Assembly (NCBI RefSeq): GCF_014054725.1
Contig: NZ_CP059563.1
Span: 782,868-846,867, forward strand
DNA: 64,000 nt
Direction: 5' to 3'
Source: Conchiformibius steedae
GTDB lineage: Bacteria; Pseudomonadota; Gammaproteobacteria; Burkholderiales; Neisseriaceae
Positions 27,112 to 38,226 of the stretch are shown piece by piece. How positions within the stretch are numbered: position 1 is the stretch's first letter; every line of letters starts with the position of its first letter. The notes beneath the pieces are model-generated. The model did not search any database. It was not told where the DNA came from and saw nothing but the letters and a program-made list of their open reading frames with translations. The translations under genes were made by a program, and so were the position numbers.

Positions 27112-27906
27112 TCAACCTTCATATTCGGCACTGTGCCAAAACGGTTGTCCCACCGTGGGCGAACTGGCTTGTGCCTGTTCGCGCGGCGGTACGGGAACGG
27201 CAGCACGGGCGCAATGTCCCGCTTCTACCGCCAAGGCAAAAGCGCGCGCCATTGCCGCAGGATTGCCCGCACGGGAAACCGCTGTGTTCAGCAACACGCC
27301 GTCAAAACCCCATTCCATCACTTGCGCGGCATGAGACGGTACGCCCAAGCCCGCGTCAATAATCATCGGTACATCGGGCAGGGCTTCGCGCAACACCCGC
27401 AGGGCATAAGCGTGTACCGCGCCCAATGCTGTGCCGATGGGCGCAGCCCAAGGCATCAGCACTTCGCAGCCGCTGTCGAGCAAACGGCGACAGGCAATCA
27501 AGTCTTCGGTGCAGTAAGGCAACACACGAAATCCGTCTTTAATTAGGATTTCCGCTGCTTCCACCAGTTGAAACACATCGGGCTGCAACGTGCGGTCGTC
27601 GCCAATCAATTCCAGCTTGATAAAATCCGTGCCGAATACTTCCCGCGCCATCTGCGCGGTGGTAACGGCTTCGCGCACACTCAAACAACCCGCCGTATTC
27701 GGCAGCAGCGGCACACCCAAACCGCGCAACATTTCCCAAAACGCCCCACCGTGACAATCCGCGCCGCTGCTCTGCCGCCGCAGCGACACCGTGAGCATGG
27801 CAGGCGCAGCAGCCTGTACCGATTGGTTTAAAGTGTCCATATCGGGATAAGCCGCCGTTCCCAATAGCAGGCGCGAGGCAAAATCTTGACCGTATAAAGA
27901 CAACAT
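27112..27906 (-). CDS. thiG: Thiazole synthase ThiG
   Basis: Forms the thiazole phosphate of thiamine from DXP, dehydroglycine and ThiS-thiocarboxylate. At 264 aa it has the expected length: LYGQDFASRLLLGTAAYPDM, LLPNTAGCLSVREAVTTA, FIKLELIGDDRTLQPDV (catalytic Lys), VLMPWAAPIGTALG and IIDAGLGVPSHAAQVMEWG. The open frame reaches 27993, but the true start at 27906 follows the thiS stop by 4 nt, indicating coupling. Last gene of the thi operon here. Confidence 0.95.
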   Translation of the reverse strand: MLSLYGQDFASRLLLGTAAYPDMDTLNQSVQAAAPAMLTVSLRRQSSGADCHGGAFWEMLRGLGVPLLPNTAGCLSVREAVTTAQMAREVFGTDFIKLELIGDDRTLQPDVFQLVEAAEILIKDGFRVLPYCTEDLIACRRLLDSGCEVLMPWAAPIGTALGAVHAYALRVLREALPDVPMIIDAGLGVPSHAAQVMEWGFDGVLLNTAVSRAGNPAAMARAFALAVEAGHCARAAVPVPPREQAQASSPTVGQPFWHSAEYEG

Positions 27907-27910
27907 CGCT

Positions 27911-28108
27911 TTACCCCCCGCCCACAGGCGCAACAATGTCCACCTTGTCGCCCTCTGCCAACTGGGTTTGTGCATAATCGCCACGCGGCACAAATACGGT
28001 GTTTACCGCTGCGGCAAACGGCGCATCAGGCTGAAGCTGCGCCAATAATTGTGCCAGCGTATTGCCGTTAAAATCATGGCATTCGCCGTTAATCAAAATA
28101 CGGGGCAT
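27911..28108 (-). CDS. thiS: Sulfur carrier protein ThiS
   Basis: 65-aa beta-grasp protein that carries the sulfur as a C-terminal thiocarboxylate. It ends in APVGGG, with the diglycine that is adenylated and sulfurated. MPRILINGECHDF at the start and LAQLLAQLQP (helix) are typical. No thiF gene is next to it. Confidence 0.94.
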   Translation of the reverse strand: MPRILINGECHDFNGNTLAQLLAQLQPDAPFAAAVNTVFVPRGDYAQTQLAEGDKVDIVAPVGGG

Positions 28109-28126
28109 GGTTTCACTTTCTGAAAT

Positions 28127-29209
28127 TTACTCACAATCCAAATAATCCAATCCGCTGATTTCATCGCGCACGGGAATTTCATCGCCAGCCAGCAGCGCGA
28201 TGACTAAACGGCACACTGCGCCCGCCACTGCAGGCGTAATCATAAAACCGTGTCGGAACAAACCATTGGCTTCTAAGATACGGCGGCGGCGGTGCAGACG
28301 AATTTCAGGGCGCTGGTGTGCCAAAGTCGGGCGCAACGCAGCAGACAGTTCCAATAATTTGGCTTCGCCAAAAGCAGGATCCACCGCATACAACGCCGAT
28401 AACAATTCCAAACCCGAACGCACCGTTGCCGCGCCTGTGTCTTCGCTTTCAATTTGTGTGGCGCCCACCACAAACAAGTGCTGCGCTTTGGGCGCGATAT
28501 ACAGCGGATAACGCGGATGCAGCAGACGCACAGGACGGTTGAGCGACACTTCGGGCGCATATACCCGCGCCACTTCGCCACGCACCCCGCGCAACACCGT
28601 TGCCCCCGCCGTATTCCAATCCGTTTTTGCGCCCATGCCGCGACAGTCCACCACCCAATCAAAACATCCGCGCAAGAATTCGGGCGTACACGGCGTGTGC
28701 CAATAGCACAATACATCACGTTCTGCCAACGCCCGCGCCAGCACGCGCAGCCATTCGCGCCCGTCTAACTGCCCTTCGCCCGCCAAAAACATCGCTTGAG
28801 CAAAACGTTTGCCCAATTGCGCTTCATTGGCAGCAATTTCGCTGCGCTGCCAATGCGCGGGCGTGATGCCTGCGCGGTTGAGATGGTGTTCAAACTGCAC
28901 CGCCAAAGGTTTGTCTTGCGCGTGCCACACCACCAGCGTACCATTTTGTTGAAAAAAGACTTTTTCGGGCAAACGGCGTGCCATTTCCGCCCACAAAGGC
29001 AGGCTTTGTCTGCCCAATTCCACCACTAAAGGCAGCGCGTCCACCGCTTCGGCAGCGGGCGCCAACATTGCCGCTGCCTGATACGCCGCCGATTCTTCGC
29101 CCGCCGCCGAACCCCGACAAAACACGGTACAGGCGATGCCCTGTTCCGCTAACTGCCACGCCAGCACCCGCCCCAGCAGTCCGCCGCCGACAATTGCAAT
29201 CTGTGCCAT
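28127..29209 (-). CDS. thiO: Glycine oxidase ThiO
   Basis: FAD-dependent amine oxidase that makes dehydroglycine for thiazole formation. The N-terminal FAD-binding motif is AIVGGGLLGRVLAWQLAEQG; YQAAAMLAPAAEA, GEGQLDGREWLRVLA and the C-terminal FRHGFMITPAVAGAVCRLV are typical of the DAO family. 360 aa. It lies between thiC and thiS, 12 and 18 nt from them. Confidence 0.93.
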   Translation of the reverse strand: MAQIAIVGGGLLGRVLAWQLAEQGIACTVFCRGSAAGEESAAYQAAAMLAPAAEAVDALPLVVELGRQSLPLWAEMARRLPEKVFFQQNGTLVVWHAQDKPLAVQFEHHLNRAGITPAHWQRSEIAANEAQLGKRFAQAMFLAGEGQLDGREWLRVLARALAERDVLCYWHTPCTPEFLRGCFDWVVDCRGMGAKTDWNTAGATVLRGVRGEVARVYAPEVSLNRPVRLLHPRYPLYIAPKAQHLFVVGATQIESEDTGAATVRSGLELLSALYAVDPAFGEAKLLELSAALRPTLAHQRPEIRLHRRRRILEANGLFRHGFMITPAVAGAVCRLVIALLAGDEIPVRDEISGLDYLDCE

Positions 29210-29221
29210 CGTGTTCTTTCT

Positions 29222-31231
<2,010 letters not shown>

Positions 31232-31329
31232 TCAAGCGGTAAAAACGGTATTTAAGCACAAAATGATGGTGCGTTCAAGGCAGGGTTTGGAATCTTATGG
31301 CAATCAATCCATAATAAAACCCATTAAAA

Positions 31330-31740
31330 TCAACCACCCACTAAAGGCGTTAATTTGATAAAGCTGACCACCAAATCATCGCGCAGGTAAATCATGTCGT
31401 CCAGATTTTCCAATTGGCGGTTGTCTGCCAGCACAAAAAAGCCGTTTTGACGAAAAGCCGCCAAGGCAGTGGCAACTTGTTTGTCGGCGTTAATCAGCGG
31501 ACGTTTTTTGCCTTTGGGACTGCCGTTGAGCAGCTGTTCGGTTTCGGTGGGCGTAACCAAATTATGGCGCGATACGGCTTGGTCGGCGCGTTGGTTGTAG
31601 TCGTCCACTTCAGCGCGGACACGCTGTTCAATCAGTTCGGCAACGCTGATGCGGTTGTTGCGGAATTTAAGGAACAATTCGTTCAATACTTGTCCGCCTA
31701 GGCTGTGGTCTTGTACGGTAAGGGTGGCTAGGGTCGTCAT
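31330..31740 (-). CDS. Small protein with ubiquitin-like (beta-grasp-like) features and C-terminal diglycine
   Basis: 136 aa, function unknown. Seen: two N-terminal strands (TLATLTVQDHSLGG, VLNELFLKF), a helix beginning ISVAELIEQRVRAEVDDYNQ, a basic middle insert (SPKGKKRPLINADK), an amphipathic helix, and a C-terminus GFFVLADNRQLENL ... DDLVVSFIKLTPLVGG. The order and ending resemble ThiS/MoaD-type beta-grasp carriers; compare ThiS in this window, which ends DKVDIVAPVGGG. It is longer than ThiS, with an insert after the helix. It is encoded 54 nt downstream of leuB. A sulfur carrier or protein modifier is possible but is inference. No RBS problem; start ATG 31740. Confidence 0.6.
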   Translation of the reverse strand: MTTLATLTVQDHSLGGQVLNELFLKFRNNRISVAELIEQRVRAEVDDYNQRADQAVSRHNLVTPTETEQLLNGSPKGKKRPLINADKQVATALAAFRQNGFFVLADNRQLENLDDMIYLRDDLVVSFIKLTPLVGG

Positions 31741-31794
31741 ATCGGTCTTTCGTTAATCAGCGGGCTGATGGCGCAACCACAGCCCGCCAAACCA

Positions 31795-32862
31795 TTATAA
31801 AGCAGCTAACAGGGCATCTCCCATTTGCGAACAGGAAACGGGGGATACGCCCGCTTCGGCAATATCGGCGGTGCGTAAGCCTTGGCGCAACACGGTTTGC
31901 ACGGCGTTTTCCACTTGTGCGGCGCGGACTTCGTCTTGCAGACTGTAACGCAGCAGCATCGCCAGCGATAATACGGTTGCCAAGGGGTTGGCTTTGTTTT
32001 GTCCGGCAATGTCGGGCGCGGAACCGTGTGAAGGTTCATACAAACCTTTGCCGTTTTCGTCCAGCGATGCAGAGGGCAGCATACCAATTGAACCTGTGAG
32101 CATAGAGGCTTGGTCGCTTAAAATATCGCCGAAAATATTGCCTGTGGCAATTACGTCAAACTGTTTGGGGGCGCGTACCAACTGCATGGCGGCGTTGTCC
32201 ACATACATATGGCTTAACTGTACATCGGGATAATCTTTGCCCACTTCAGTAAAGATTTCTTTCCACAATTCAGTGGTTTCTAACACATTGGCTTTATCTA
32301 CGGAACACAGTTTTTTGCTGCGTTTTTGCGCCGCTTCAAACGACACTTTGGCAATGCGGCGGATTTCGCTTTCGCTGTAACGCATGGTGTTAAAGCCTTC
32401 GCGTTCGCCGTTGTCCAAGGTGCGGATGCCGCGCGGTTCGCCGAAATAAATGTCGCCCGTCAGTTCGCGCACAATCAGAATATCCAAGCCCGCCACCACT
32501 TCGGGTTTGAGCGTGGACGCGTCCGCCAATTCGGGGTACAACACGGCAGGGCGCAGGTTGGCAAACAAATTCAAGTCTTTACGAATCGCCAACAAACCGC
32601 GTTCGGGGCGCAGGCTGCGTTCCAGATTATCGTATTGCGGCGAACCCACCGCGCCCAACAACACGGCATCGGCTTCGCGGCACAGTTTTTGGGTAAATTC
32701 GGGATAGGGCGAGCCGTATTCGTCATAAGCCGCACCGCCCAAAGGAGCGTATTGGTATTGCGCGTCCAAGCCTTGTTCAATCAGCTTGTCGAGCAAGCGC
32801 ACGGCTTGAGCGGTAATTTCAGGTCCGATGCCGTCACCCGGTAGAATAACGATTTGTTTCAT
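31795..32862 (-). CDS. leuB: 3-isopropylmalate dehydrogenase
   Basis: NAD-dependent oxidative decarboxylation in leucine synthesis. 355 aa with [74 protein letters not shown] and [16 protein letters not shown]. The ATG at 32862 begins one base after the stop of the upstream membrane-protein gene; an ATG at 32871 overlapping that gene is the alternative. No leuC or leuD is adjacent. Confidence 0.95.
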   Translation of the reverse strand: MKQIVILPGDGIGPEITAQAVRLLDKLIEQGLDAQYQYAPLGGAAYDEYGSPYPEFTQKLCREADAVLLGAVGSPQYDNLERSLRPERGLLAIRKDLNLFANLRPAVLYPELADASTLKPEVVAGLDILIVRELTGDIYFGEPRGIRTLDNGEREGFNTMRYSESEIRRIAKVSFEAAQKRSKKLCSVDKANVLETTELWKEIFTEVGKDYPDVQLSHMYVDNAAMQLVRAPKQFDVIATGNIFGDILSDQASMLTGSIGMLPSASLDENGKGLYEPSHGSAPDIAGQNKANPLATVLSLAMLLRYSLQDEVRAAQVENAVQTVLRQGLRTADIAEAGVSPVSCSQMGDALLAAL

Positions 32863-32863
32863 T

Positions 32864-33601
32864 TCAATCATCTTTCGTTTTAGAATAACCAATTGTTTTC
32901 AAATTATGCCACAGTTCTTTAAAACGTATCACCGTTATTTCCTTTAATTCTTTTCGCAATTTTTCTGCCGCCTTATTTCTTTCCCCTCTCTCATGGAGTA
33001 AAAACTTTAATAAATTCAACATGCCTAATTGTAAATATAGGGCAACATAGAGCCCACTAATTACCATAAAATAAAGCTCATACCCAACATCTTCTACATT
33101 AAACACTCCAAATATAATGAAAGAGATTAAAGATAAAAAATAAACCACAGATATGGAAACGAGAAAAGCAATAACCGCTTCTATTAAACCTTTTGCCTTT
33201 CCACTTATCTTTTTTCCGAAAATTAGAAATAAGATAGCTAGAGAACCCATTAATAAAGGAATGAAAGAGTGATATTTCAAAGAAATAAAACTAAGAAACA
33301 ATTCGTAAAAGTTAATATCAGTTTTAAAAAAAGATGCCAATATTACACTTATAATAAGTACTATTGTCCTATAAATAATAGGTGGCATTTCTTCCCTAAT
33401 AAACGCAAAAATTTCATTAGTCCATTTTGAAAAATCAATTTTAGGCAAATTAATTCTAGGAAAGATTTTATTAATTTTATCAAAAATAAAATTAATAAAA
33501 CTTCCAATCCAGTCTTCCATATTAAGATAATTGAAGAATATAATGAAAATGGCAAAAAAATTCAAAAAGAATACTTTTCTACTTTTACTCATTGAATTCA
33601 A
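32864..33601 (-). CDS. AT-rich multi-helix membrane protein, probably acquired
   Basis: Unrecognised 245-aa protein. It has at least five hydrophobic segments ([89 protein letters not shown]) and a charged cytosolic tail ([20 protein letters not shown]). Codons are strongly A/T-ending and Ile/Phe/Lys-rich, unlike every neighbour, which points to horizontal transfer. Its stop is one base before the leuB start, so leuB may be translationally coupled to it. Starts at 33601 or 33592 are both possible. Confidence 0.65.
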   Translation of the reverse strand: MNSMSKSRKVFFLNFFAIFIIFFNYLNMEDWIGSFINFIFDKINKIFPRINLPKIDFSKWTNEIFAFIREEMPPIIYRTIVLIISVILASFFKTDINFYELFLSFISLKYHSFIPLLMGSLAILFLIFGKKISGKAKGLIEAVIAFLVSISVVYFLSLISFIIFGVFNVEDVGYELYFMVISGLYVALYLQLGMLNLLKFLLHERGERNKAAEKLRKELKEITVIRFKELWHNLKTIGYSKTKDD

Positions 33602-33641
33602 TTTCTATTCTCTCTCAGGCTAAGTGGAAATTAGCTTCTGA

Positions 33642-34478
33642 TTATTCCACACGCAACATTACCCGCGCCGTTTCGTGCCAATAACCGTCATCGCGTAAAG
33701 CGGTTTCGGCGTAGAGTCCGTTGGGCGTAGCGACATCTGGGGGCAACAAGTCAGCAGTTTGCACACGCACGGGGGCTAAATATTCCTGCCGTTTCAAGGC
33801 GTACCAACGGCAGCCGTCCGCTGCTTCAGGCAAACGGGTCAGTAAACGTCCCGTCCACGCATTGGCGGTATAAGGCGCAGTCTCGGGCAAACTGCCGTCT
33901 GTGCTAAAGCCCATGCCACGCACCAGCGACACGCGGCGCAAGCTGTCGGGGGTAATACCTGCCGCCGTCAATGCCTGCACAGCCGCTGCGCTGCGTGATA
34001 AATCCAATTGTTTGAGTAATTTGGCGGATTTTTGCGACAAGGTATCGGTGGGATTCAAACCCGCCATTTTTTCGGGTGTGCCGTCTGCCGCGCCAACATA
34101 TTTGCAACACAATTCAATGTGATACCTTATGCCATTTAATTCGGCAATAAAGTCCAACGCGCCTGCTGTCTGTCCGTTGGGATAACACACGGGCAGATTG
34201 TGCGCCAGCAAACGACTGTGCGGGGCGTGGCTCAACCAAAACACCAGCAGGCGTTCGGCGTAATGCCCAAGACGCTCATCGCTGTGGGCTTCGGGTAAGC
34301 CCTTGATGCCTTTGTCGTCCCAATCCAGCAGCAGACGAAAACCCTTATCGCCCAGCAGTTCACGCACGGGTAATTCACAGCCGCTGTGCCACAGGGGCGG
34401 GGCAGTCAGCAAGGCGGCGAGTTGGCGGACGGCGGGGCGGCGCAAACGCCACCATAGGGCATCAAGGGCGTAATTCAT
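33642..34478 (-). CDS. DUF1853 family protein
   Basis: 278-aa conserved protein of unknown function. DUF1853 signatures: MNYALDALWWRLRRPAVRQL, RLGHYAERLLVFWLSHAPHS, LLAHNLPVCYPNGQTAGALD and IRYHIELCCKYVG, the last resembling a nuclease-like E-x-C/K pattern. An ATG at 34490 is also in frame, but GGAAAG stands before the ATG at 34478. It lies downstream of a terminator and a 165-bp element that separate it from the Sel1 gene. Confidence 0.8.
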   Translation of the reverse strand: MNYALDALWWRLRRPAVRQLAALLTAPPLWHSGCELPVRELLGDKGFRLLLDWDDKGIKGLPEAHSDERLGHYAERLLVFWLSHAPHSRLLAHNLPVCYPNGQTAGALDFIAELNGIRYHIELCCKYVGAADGTPEKMAGLNPTDTLSQKSAKLLKQLDLSRSAAAVQALTAAGITPDSLRRVSLVRGMGFSTDGSLPETAPYTANAWTGRLLTRLPEAADGCRWYALKRQEYLAPVRVQTADLLPPDVATPNGLYAETALRDDGYWHETARVMLRVE

Positions 34479-34501
34479 GGTACTTTCCATAATAAAACAA
34501 A

Positions 34502-34525
34502 CCCTTTCCGAAAAAACGGAAAGGG
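34502..34525 (-). terminator. Intrinsic terminator after the Sel1-repeat gene
   Basis: CCCTTTCCG (34502-34510) pairs with CGGAAAGGG (34517-34525), loop of six; on the minus strand it is followed by TTTGTTTTATT. It is only 12-24 nt from the DUF1853 start codons, so DUF1853 needs a promoter inside or upstream of this region, or relies on read-through. Confidence 0.8.
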
Positions 34526-34530
34526 GAATT

Positions 34531-34695
34531 TAGGGCGCATCCCCCTTTACTTATGCGGCGGTGTTTTTGGTACAAATCCGCGCCTGCCGCGTTAAAAACC
34601 CTTGCAAGGTGTCCAACCTTGCGCGGATTTTTGCCTTGCATACGCGGATTTTTACGCAAAAAACCGCTTGGCAAAGCAAACGGGGACGCGCCCTA
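34531..34695. mobile_element. 165-bp inverted-repeat element (MITE-like), copy 1
   Basis: Begins TAGGGCGCATCCCCC and ends GGGGACGCGCCCTA, with a shared interior (GCGGCGGTGTTTTTGGTA, CCTTGCAAGGTGTCCAACC, CAAAAAACCGCTTGGCAAAG). Same length as copies at 41298 and 48705. The last TA is the first two bases, on the minus strand, of the TAG stop codon of the Sel1-repeat gene. No ORF of note inside. Confidence 0.85.
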
Positions 34696-36042
34696 GTGCG
34701 CGTCTTTTTCGTGCAGCAGCTCGCCGGCTTGGGCGGAACATTCGTGCGGGGATTCCAAAGCCTGACGCAGATAGCGCCGTCCCAAATTGCGGTCGCGGTC
34801 GGTGCGTTCGCCGTGCCAGTACATTTTGCCGATTAAGTAGGCAGCATAGGGCTGACCGTTTTCGGCGGCGGTTTCCAGCACCGAGACATTGCCGCAACGG
34901 TAAGCGGCGGCTTGTACGGCTTCATCGTTCCAATCGCCTTCTTCGGCGGCGGCGCGGTACAGTTCTTGGGCGTCGTTGTCGTTATGGCGCACGCCCCTGC
35001 CCAAACGGTAGCATTCTGCCAGATGAAATTTGGCTACGGCTGCGCCTTCCCATTCGCTGAAAGCGGCTTTGGCAAACATGGCGGCGGCGGCTTCATAACG
35101 CGGTGCGGTAATGGGGTTTAAGCGGTAAGGGCTGTTTTTGGGATGCAGATGATGGAAGCTGCCGTTGAGATAATAGATGCCTGCTTCCAAACAGGCGGCA
35201 GCGCTGCCGTTTTCGGCGGCACGGCACAGCCAGTACAGGGCTTGAGCGTCGTTTTGGGCGATGCCGTTGCTGCCGTGTATCATATTGACGGCGGTGTAGT
35301 ACTGTCCCAGCATATCGCCGTTTTCGGCGGCTTGCAAAAAGCATTGCGCGGCTTTAAACGGATTGTGTTCCAACAGCATACCGCTTGAATATTCTATGCC
35401 CAATTCCAACCATGCAGCGGCACAGTTGCGCTCGGCGGCGGCGCGGAAGTAGCAGATGGCATCGGCATAACGGCGTTTGGCGCGGCGGTACAGCGCCATC
35501 ACAAACAAACACAGGGCATTGCCTTCGTCTGCCTGCTTTTTAACGGTTTCTAAAAAAAACCGTTTGCGGGAAAAATCGGCAGGCTGGGGGTGGGGCTGAT
35601 GATGAATCAGCGGCTTGAGGGTGATGCGGGCGGTATCGGCGTGCCAATGTTTGATGTAGTTGCCCGCGCGGAACAGGGGGCTGAGTAGGGTACGGGTGGC
35701 GTATTCGTCCAGCGTATCGCGGTTGCGGAAATAATGCTTAACCGTGCCGTCGCCGTAGGTCAGGGTAAAACTTTCAAAATTGGGCAGGTAGTTGTGCGGG
35801 GCATCTGCAGCCACCAGCACTGTGCCGATGGGCAAGCCGTTGTCGTAATAAAGGGTGTCCCACACCCGTGCCACGCCCGCATCCACAATCCGCCCTTCGC
35901 TTTCGCTTAGCCGCAATACGAAATCGCCGCGTTGTACCAAAGTGTCATCGGCATACACCAGCGGGCGGACGGAAGACTCGTAAACGGTAGCGGGCATATT
36001 CGTTGCCGCGACAACGGAAGGCAGGTTGGGCGTGTGGCTCAT
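34693..36042 (-). CDS. Sel1-repeat (tetratricopeptide-like) protein
   Basis: 449 aa. The N-terminal ~150 residues form an unrecognised domain (YADDTLVQRGDFVLRLSESE, LPIGTVLVAADAPHNYLPNF). From about residue 165 there are Sel1-like helical repeats: AICYFRAAAERNCAAAWLEL, AQCFLQAAENGDMLGQYY, ALYWLCRAAENGSAAACLEA, KFHLAECYRLGRGVRHNDND and PYAAYLIGKMYWHGERTDRD. Such repeats mediate protein-protein contacts. No signal peptide. The ATG at 36042 is chosen; the frame is open to 36159. The stop codon TAG is formed at the edge of the 165-bp element, so the original C-terminus may have been preserved or slightly changed. Confidence 0.75.
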   Translation of the reverse strand: MSHTPNLPSVVAATNMPATVYESSVRPLVYADDTLVQRGDFVLRLSESEGRIVDAGVARVWDTLYYDNGLPIGTVLVAADAPHNYLPNFESFTLTYGDGTVKHYFRNRDTLDEYATRTLLSPLFRAGNYIKHWHADTARITLKPLIHHQPHPQPADFSRKRFFLETVKKQADEGNALCLFVMALYRRAKRRYADAICYFRAAAERNCAAAWLELGIEYSSGMLLEHNPFKAAQCFLQAAENGDMLGQYYTAVNMIHGSNGIAQNDAQALYWLCRAAENGSAAACLEAGIYYLNGSFHHLHPKNSPYRLNPITAPRYEAAAAMFAKAAFSEWEGAAVAKFHLAECYRLGRGVRHNDNDAQELYRAAAEEGDWNDEAVQAAAYRCGNVSVLETAAENGQPYAAYLIGKMYWHGERTDRDRNLGRRYLRQALESPHECSAQAGELLHEKDAH

Positions 36043-36131
36043 CGGTTTGGAACGGGTTGGGGGCAGCGGAATAAAATTGTAATGGACAGACTCTAAATTT
36101 GTCAAAACAGGGCTGTCGGGGCAGGCATGGT

Positions 36132-37091
36132 TCAGTATTTCAACAACACCGCACCCCACGCAAAACCGCCGCCGATGCCTTCCAGCAACAGCGTTTGCCC
36201 GCGTTGGATGCGCCCGTCTTTAATGCCCGCGTCCAATGCCAGCGGAATGGAAGCGGCGGAAGTGTTGGCGTGTTCTGCCACGGTTACAATCACTTTGTCC
36301 ATGCCCAAACCCAAATGTTTGGCGGTGGCTTCAATAATGCGGCGGTTGGCCTGATGCGGCACAATCCAATCAATTTCGTCCGCGCTCATGCCTGCGGCGG
36401 TTAAGACTTCTTCGGCAACGGCAGAAAGCTGTTTAACCGCAAATTTAAACACGCCCTGTCCGTCCATCTGCACAAAAGGCGTACCGTTTACCTGTCCACC
36501 TGCCATTTGTGCGGGAACGTTTAACAGCTTCAGATAATTGCCGTCAGCGTGCAGTTTGCTGGCGATAATGCCCGCTTCGCTGCTGCGCCCCAATACCGCC
36601 GCACCCGCGCCGTCGCCAAATAGCACACAGGTGCTGCGGTCGTTCCAATCTACAATACGGCTGAAAATTTCTGCGCCAATCACCAAAACTTTTTGCGCCA
36701 TACCGCTTTGGATATAGGCGTTTGCCGTTGCCAAGGCATACATAAAGCCCGCGCACACGGCTTGCACGTCAAACGCGGGGCAACCTGCTATCCCCAATTT
36801 ATTTTGCACAATGGTGGCAGTGGCGGGAAACTGCATATCGGGCGTTGCCGTTGCTACAATAATCAAATCAATTTCTTCGGCAGCCACGCCCGCATCTGCC
36901 AAAGCACGGCGGGCGGCTTCGGCAGCCAAATCGCTGGTTTTTTCGTGTTCAGCGGCAAGGTGGCGGGCTTTAATGCCTGTGCGGATGGTAATCCATTCGT
37001 CAGACGTATCCACACGTTGCGCCAATTCATCATTGCTGACGCGCTGTTCAGGCAGATAGCTGCCTGTACCGAGAATATAAGCATGGTGCAT
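36132..37091 (-). CDS. fabH: Beta-ketoacyl-ACP synthase III
   Basis: Starts fatty-acid synthesis by condensing acetyl-CoA with malonyl-ACP. 319 aa with the complete triad Cys113 ([12 protein letters not shown]), His246 (VPHQANRRI) and Asn276 ([12 protein letters not shown]), plus the C-terminal [13 protein letters not shown]. It usually sits with plsX and fabD; here it stands 90 nt upstream of the Sel1 gene instead. Confidence 0.96.
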   Translation of the reverse strand: MHHAYILGTGSYLPEQRVSNDELAQRVDTSDEWITIRTGIKARHLAAEHEKTSDLAAEAARRALADAGVAAEEIDLIIVATATPDMQFPATATIVQNKLGIAGCPAFDVQAVCAGFMYALATANAYIQSGMAQKVLVIGAEIFSRIVDWNDRSTCVLFGDGAGAAVLGRSSEAGIIASKLHADGNYLKLLNVPAQMAGGQVNGTPFVQMDGQGVFKFAVKQLSAVAEEVLTAAGMSADEIDWIVPHQANRRIIEATAKHLGLGMDKVIVTVAEHANTSAASIPLALDAGIKDGRIQRGQTLLLEGIGGGFAWGAVLLKY

Positions 37092-37155
37092 GGCAATATT
37101 CCTTAATTAATTTCTTCACAACGGCATTGTAGAACAAAATGCCCTGCCGCGCTTA

Positions 37156-37164
37156 TGCTAGAAT
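37156..37164 (+). promoter_or_regulatory. Extended -10 promoter for gloA
   Basis: TGCTAGAAT, 35 nt before the gloA start in the divergent fabH-gloA gap. No -35 box recognised. Confidence 0.45.
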
Positions 37165-37198
37165 GGTTTTTTTCCAACCCTAATAAAAGGAACTGACC

Positions 37199-37600
37199 AT
37201 GCGTTTATTACACACCATGTTGCGTGTAGGCGATTTAGAGAAATCACTGGCGTTTTACACCGAGGTTTTGGGCATGCAGCTGCTGCGCCGCAAAGACTAC
37301 CCCGAAGGACGTTTTACTTTGGCATTTGTCGGCTACGGTGCGGAAAGCGAAACCGCTGTGATTGAGCTGACCCACAATTGGGACACCGATTCTTACGATT
37401 TGGGCAACGGTTACGGACACATCGCCTTGGAAGTAGATGATGCTTATGCTGCTTGCGATGCCGTGCGTGCCAAAGGCGGAAAAGTTACCCGCGAAGCAGG
37501 ACCGATGAAACACGGCAGCACCATCATTGCCTTTGTGGAAGACCCTGACGGCTACAAAATTGAATTTATCCAAAAAAAATCGGGTAACGACACCTATTGA
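37199..37600 (+). CDS. gloA: Lactoylglutathione lyase (glyoxalase I)
   Basis: Detoxifies methylglyoxal as its glutathione hemithioacetal. 133 aa with all four metal ligands: His5, Glu56, His74 and Glu122. The length without inserts is that of the nickel-activated bacterial class. RBS AAAGGA precedes the ATG; a terminator follows directly. Confidence 0.96.
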   Translation: MRLLHTMLRVGDLEKSLAFYTEVLGMQLLRRKDYPEGRFTLAFVGYGAESETAVIELTHNWDTDSYDLGNGYGHIALEVDDAYAACDAVRAKGGKVTREAGPMKHGSTIIAFVEDPDGYKIEFIQKKSGNDTY

Positions 37601-37610
37601 TTGACTGTGG

Positions 37611-37648
37611 CGCTGTCTGCGGTATTTATACGCAGGCAGCGTTTTTTT
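37611..37648 (+). terminator. Intrinsic terminator of gloA
   Basis: CGCTGTCTGCG (37611-37621) pairs with CGCAGGCAGCG (37631-37641) with one G-U, followed by T7. Confidence 0.88.
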
Positions 37649-37660
37649 CCTAGATAAACA

Positions 37661-38176
37661 ATGCTGACCCTTTCCCCCCAACCCGCCCCCACTTGGGACG
37701 ACCCCGTTGCCATGCTTTACGCCTGCCACGGCAATGTGCGCCGTTTTTGCAGCGAATTGCAGCGTTTGGCGCACTATTTGGCAGAAAATGGCTGCGATGC
37801 CGATGCCCGAAACAGTATCGCCCGCATCCGCCGCTACTTTAGCCAAGCCGCGCCCCTGCATCACGATGATGAAGAACAGAATTTTTTTCCTGCACTGCTG
37901 GCACACGCCCCGCACGCCGCCGATGCGGTGGCACAATTAGCCAAGGAACACCATACCCTTTCAACACTGTGGGCGCAGGTAGAAGCCCGATTTACCGCGC
38001 TGGAAAACGGCAGCAGCCACACTTTTCCCATTGGTTTGGCAAACGATTTTGCCGAAAGTTACCACCGACACATGGCATGGGAAGAGCCTTTATTTGATTT
38101 GGGCAAACAGGTTTTACCACCATCTGTATTGGCGCAAATGGGCAAGGTAATGGCGGCGCGGCGGCAGTCAGGATAA
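37661..38176 (+). CDS. Hemerythrin-like (HHE) domain protein
   Basis: 171 aa, helical, with the di-iron histidine/glutamate pattern: His23 in YACHGNVRRFC, HHDDEEQNFFPALL, KEHHTLSTLWAQ and YHRHMAWEEPLFDL. Such proteins bind oxygen or NO, or act in iron-sulfur repair (compare YtfE/DnrN), but the N-terminal ScdA domain of those is absent. It begins 13 nt after the gloA terminator, so expression must rely on read-through or a promoter within the gloA end. Confidence 0.85.
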   Translation: MLTLSPQPAPTWDDPVAMLYACHGNVRRFCSELQRLAHYLAENGCDADARNSIARIRRYFSQAAPLHHDDEEQNFFPALLAHAPHAADAVAQLAKEHHTLSTLWAQVEARFTALENGSSHTFPIGLANDFAESYHRHMAWEEPLFDLGKQVLPPSVLAQMGKVMAARRQSG

Positions 38177-38180
38177 AAAA

Positions 38181-38214
38181 CAGGCGCAAGATTGGGTTCT
38201 TGCGCCTGTGGTTT
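38181..38214. terminator. Bidirectional terminator between HHE and aminopeptidase genes
   Basis: CAGGCGCAAGA (38181-38191) pairs perfectly with TCTTGCGCCTG (38198-38208); A-run before and GGTTTTTT after serve both convergent genes. Confidence 0.9.
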
Positions 38215-38226
38215 TTTGAAAAAAAC

